The notes beneath the pieces were generated by a model that made no database searches, was not told the origin of the DNA, and worked only from the letters and a program-made list of their open reading frames with translations. A stretch of 7,894 bases of DNA from Bacteroidales bacterium UBA5235 (GTDB lineage Bacteria; Bacteroidota; Bacteroidia; Bacteroidales; VadinHA17): the NCBI GenBank assembly GCA_002409145.1, contig DHUL01000015.1:1-7894 (forward strand), read 5' to 3'. The stretch's first letter is position 1; each line of letters starts with the position of its first letter. A program made the translations under genes and the position numbers. Of this stretch, positions 6,376-7,894 are shown one piece after another.

Positions 6376-6413
6376 AGGCTGGCTTCCGGCCAGGCTGGTT
6401 TCCGCCAGTTGGC
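6376..6413. repeat. Two imperfect 16-bp tandem copies plus a small dyad downstream of the serine hydrolase gene
   Basis: Bases 6376-6391 and 6392-6407 are adjacent copies of AGGCTGGYTTCCGSCM that match at 13 of 16 positions. CGCCAGTTGGCG at 6402-6413 is a 5-bp inverted repeat with a 2-base centre. It sits 15-52 bases past the stop of the hydrolase gene, but no T-run follows on the minus strand, so I do not call it a terminator. Role unknown. Confidence 0.45.
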
Positions 6414-6427
6414 GATCTGAATGAACT

Positions 6428-7882
6428 TTACTTCCTGTTTATTCTTACAACATAATTCTCAAAGGTCTTATACCTGAACACCCGGCCGTCCGTGTCGCGT
6501 TCAAATACAAGAGTCTCCCGCAGTTCACCGTCATTCCCGACCCTCCGGAAAGTGTCTTTCCCAATGTGCCTGTAAAGGACCATTGAGCCTGCAGGGTTGT
6601 CAGTCGGAAGTGTCAGCATTGCAAGGTCGCCTCCCCATGTGGAAATATACTGTTCACTGGTTGCGGGCTGATCAGAATAATACCCGGTATAGTCCCGCAG
6701 ATCAACACTTTTCTTCCCGGGCACAGAGGAGACTTCCGGTGGTGTGGCCACGGCACCGGCCAGTATGGCATTGATAGCACCGGCATATTTACCGGGATTT
6801 GTACTGTTGGCATTGATCATTATTGATATTGCCATTTTTGTTTTAGGACATAACTGCAAAAGTGTCCTGTAACCAGGACATTCCCCGCCATGGCCAATCC
6901 ATGTGTTTCCATCCTCACCCCTGGTAACGACAAAGCCCAGGCCCCATGTAGTATTCCAGTCCGGGTCTGTCCAGTGGACATTATGCATGTATTTCAGGGT
7001 GGAAGGTTTCAATACCTCTGCGGATGTTGTATCTAACAGGCGGAACTGCCAGGAGGCGAATTTACCCAGGTCAAGCACTGTAGAGGAAAATCCTGCTGCT
7101 GGTCTGATGGCATCTGGCTGAAAAAAACTTACTTTTTCCCTTTCCAGGTTCCGGTTCACCGCGCTGTATCCTACTGCCATCCTTGTTCCGTGCAGGGATT
7201 CAGGCAGAGTGGTCTTCGTCTCATTGAGTCCAAGAGGCCTGAGGATGTTTCTTTCTATGTATTCATCATAAGGCATACCAGACACCTGTGCAACCACCTC
7301 GCCAAGCAAAGCCATACCGATGTTGCTGTACTGGAAAACGGTTGATGCGGGATACAGCGTCTCCTGGTTTCCCAGTGCTGCTTTTACCTGCTCACGTGAA
7401 GGGAAACAAAAGTCAGGGGGCGTCCAGTAAGGTATGTCTGCTTCCCTTGGCAAACCGGAAGAATGGGTCAGCAGGCTTCTTATGGTTATTGGTCCGCTTT
7501 CAGGGTATTTCTGCTTAAGATCATACCACGGCAACAGGTCATCTATCCCGTCATCAAGCCTGAGTTTCCCCTCTTCATACAGTTTCATTATCGCCACGGA
7601 GGTAAAGAGCTTCGAGATGGAGCATATGCTGAAGATGGTTGAAGGTTCAGCCTTTACTGAATCTTCAGCGTTTGCCAGGCCGAATGCACCTGTCCAGAGC
7701 ACATCCTGGTCATGAATCACCGCTGCTGTAATACCGGGAAGACGTTCATAATCCCTCTGTGCATCAAGCCATACTTCAATCAGTTTAAAAGCTTCAGAAT
7801 AGTCCGTGCGCGGACCCTGTGATAGTCCTGCCTTGCTCAAAAGGGCCAGCAAAACGATGAGACAGTATCTTTTCATTATCAT
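6428..7882 (-). CDS. Exported serine hydrolase, class C beta-lactamase / penicillin-binding-protein-like (beta-lactamase family PF00144)
   Basis: A 484-residue secreted enzyme. A signal peptide (MKRYCLIVLLALLSKAGLSQ) ends near residue 22; the second ATG, at codon 3, is an equally good or better start, as it gives the usual MKR opening. The catalytic domain has the three hallmarks in order: SISK at 88-91 (S-x-x-K, nucleophile Ser88 and base Lys91), YSN at 185-187 (Y-x-N), and HGG at 331-333 in place of the K-T/S-G triad. Also typical are LLTHSSGLP at 137-144 and RPAAGFSSTVLDLGKF at 260-275. After about residue 392 comes a small beta-rich C-terminal domain (DYTGYYSDQP onward) of the kind that often follows this fold. 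Members act as D-amino-acid esterases, peptidases or other hydrolases, and few are true antibiotic beta-lactamases, so resistance should not be inferred. Acts in the periplasm or outside the cell. Its promoter lies beyond the right edge, 12 bases past the start. Confidence 0.92.
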   Translation of the reverse strand: MIMKRYCLIVLLALLSKAGLSQGPRTDYSEAFKLIEVWLDAQRDYERLPGITAAVIHDQDVLWTGAFGLANAEDSVKAEPSTIFSICSISKLFTSVAIMKLYEEGKLRLDDGIDDLLPWYDLKQKYPESGPITIRSLLTHSSGLPREADIPYWTPPDFCFPSREQVKAALGNQETLYPASTVFQYSNIGMALLGEVVAQVSGMPYDEYIERNILRPLGLNETKTTLPESLHGTRMAVGYSAVNRNLEREKVSFFQPDAIRPAAGFSSTVLDLGKFASWQFRLLDTTSAEVLKPSTLKYMHNVHWTDPDWNTTWGLGFVVTRGEDGNTWIGHGGECPGYRTLLQLCPKTKMAISIMINANSTNPGKYAGAINAILAGAVATPPEVSSVPGKKSVDLRDYTGYYSDQPATSEQYISTWGGDLAMLTLPTDNPAGSMVLYRHIGKDTFRRVGNDGELRETLVFERDTDGRVFRYKTFENYVVRINRK

Positions 7883-7894
7883 GGATTTATGTGG

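Noticed and set aside
6428..7882. Antibiotic-resistance beta-lactamase
   Set aside because: The SxxK/YxN/HGG set defines the wider serine hydrolase family; the C-terminal extra domain and HGG triad are typical of esterase or peptidase-like members, so resistance cannot be claimed.

Overview
The window looks like a chromosomal segment from a Bacteroidota bacterium of roughly 50% GC. The evidence is threefold. The family set is typical of the phylum: a membrane-anchored AraC-type regulator, an OpgC-like acyltransferase, a small outer-membrane barrel, and an NQA-repeat protein of the DUF6150 type. Start codons lack Shine-Dalgarno sequences. Two upstream regions carry Bacteroidota-style -7 boxes (TAnnTTTG) with -33-like elements. 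No RNA genes, CRISPR arrays, transposases or phage genes are visible.

Layout: (1) bases 1-1584, plus strand: the 3' part of an N-terminal-nucleophile (C45/choloylglycine-hydrolase-like) amidohydrolase joined to about seven membrane helices; the upstream end is cut by the window edge, and the predicted nucleophile Cys lies at bases 16-18. (2) 1576-2433, minus: an ARPP-1 family protein that lacks the normal N-terminus and overlaps gene 1 tail to tail by 9 bp. (3) 2434-3090: a block of gene remnants. Bases 2434-2555 hold nothing I recognise. Bases 2556-2747 encode a small secreted-looking protein without a convincing start. Bases 2757-2972 are a DUF6150-like 13-residue-repeat gene interrupted by two TAA codons, each where the repeat calls for Tyr. 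A terminator serving the minus strand follows at 3034-3065. (4) 3091-4905, minus: one open frame made of an acyltransferase-3 membrane enzyme followed by a complete signal peptide and outer-membrane barrel; it is probably two genes joined by a one-base frameshift. (5) 5056-6222, minus: a 7-TM AraC-family regulator. (6) 6428-7882, minus: an exported class-C-beta-lactamase-like serine hydrolase.

Functionally this is an envelope-oriented neighbourhood: an exported serine hydrolase, a membrane sensor-regulator, a membrane acyltransferase and an outer-membrane barrel, all on the minus strand. The regulator and the acyltransferase/barrel frame each have their own recognisable promoter, and a 10-bp perfect palindrome sits just upstream of the acyltransferase promoter. 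That placement would suit control by the adjacent regulator, but this is inference. I see no multi-gene defence or biosynthetic system. The unusual content is the gene decay and the fusion around 2.4-3.8 kb, and the hydrolase-membrane fusion at the left edge.
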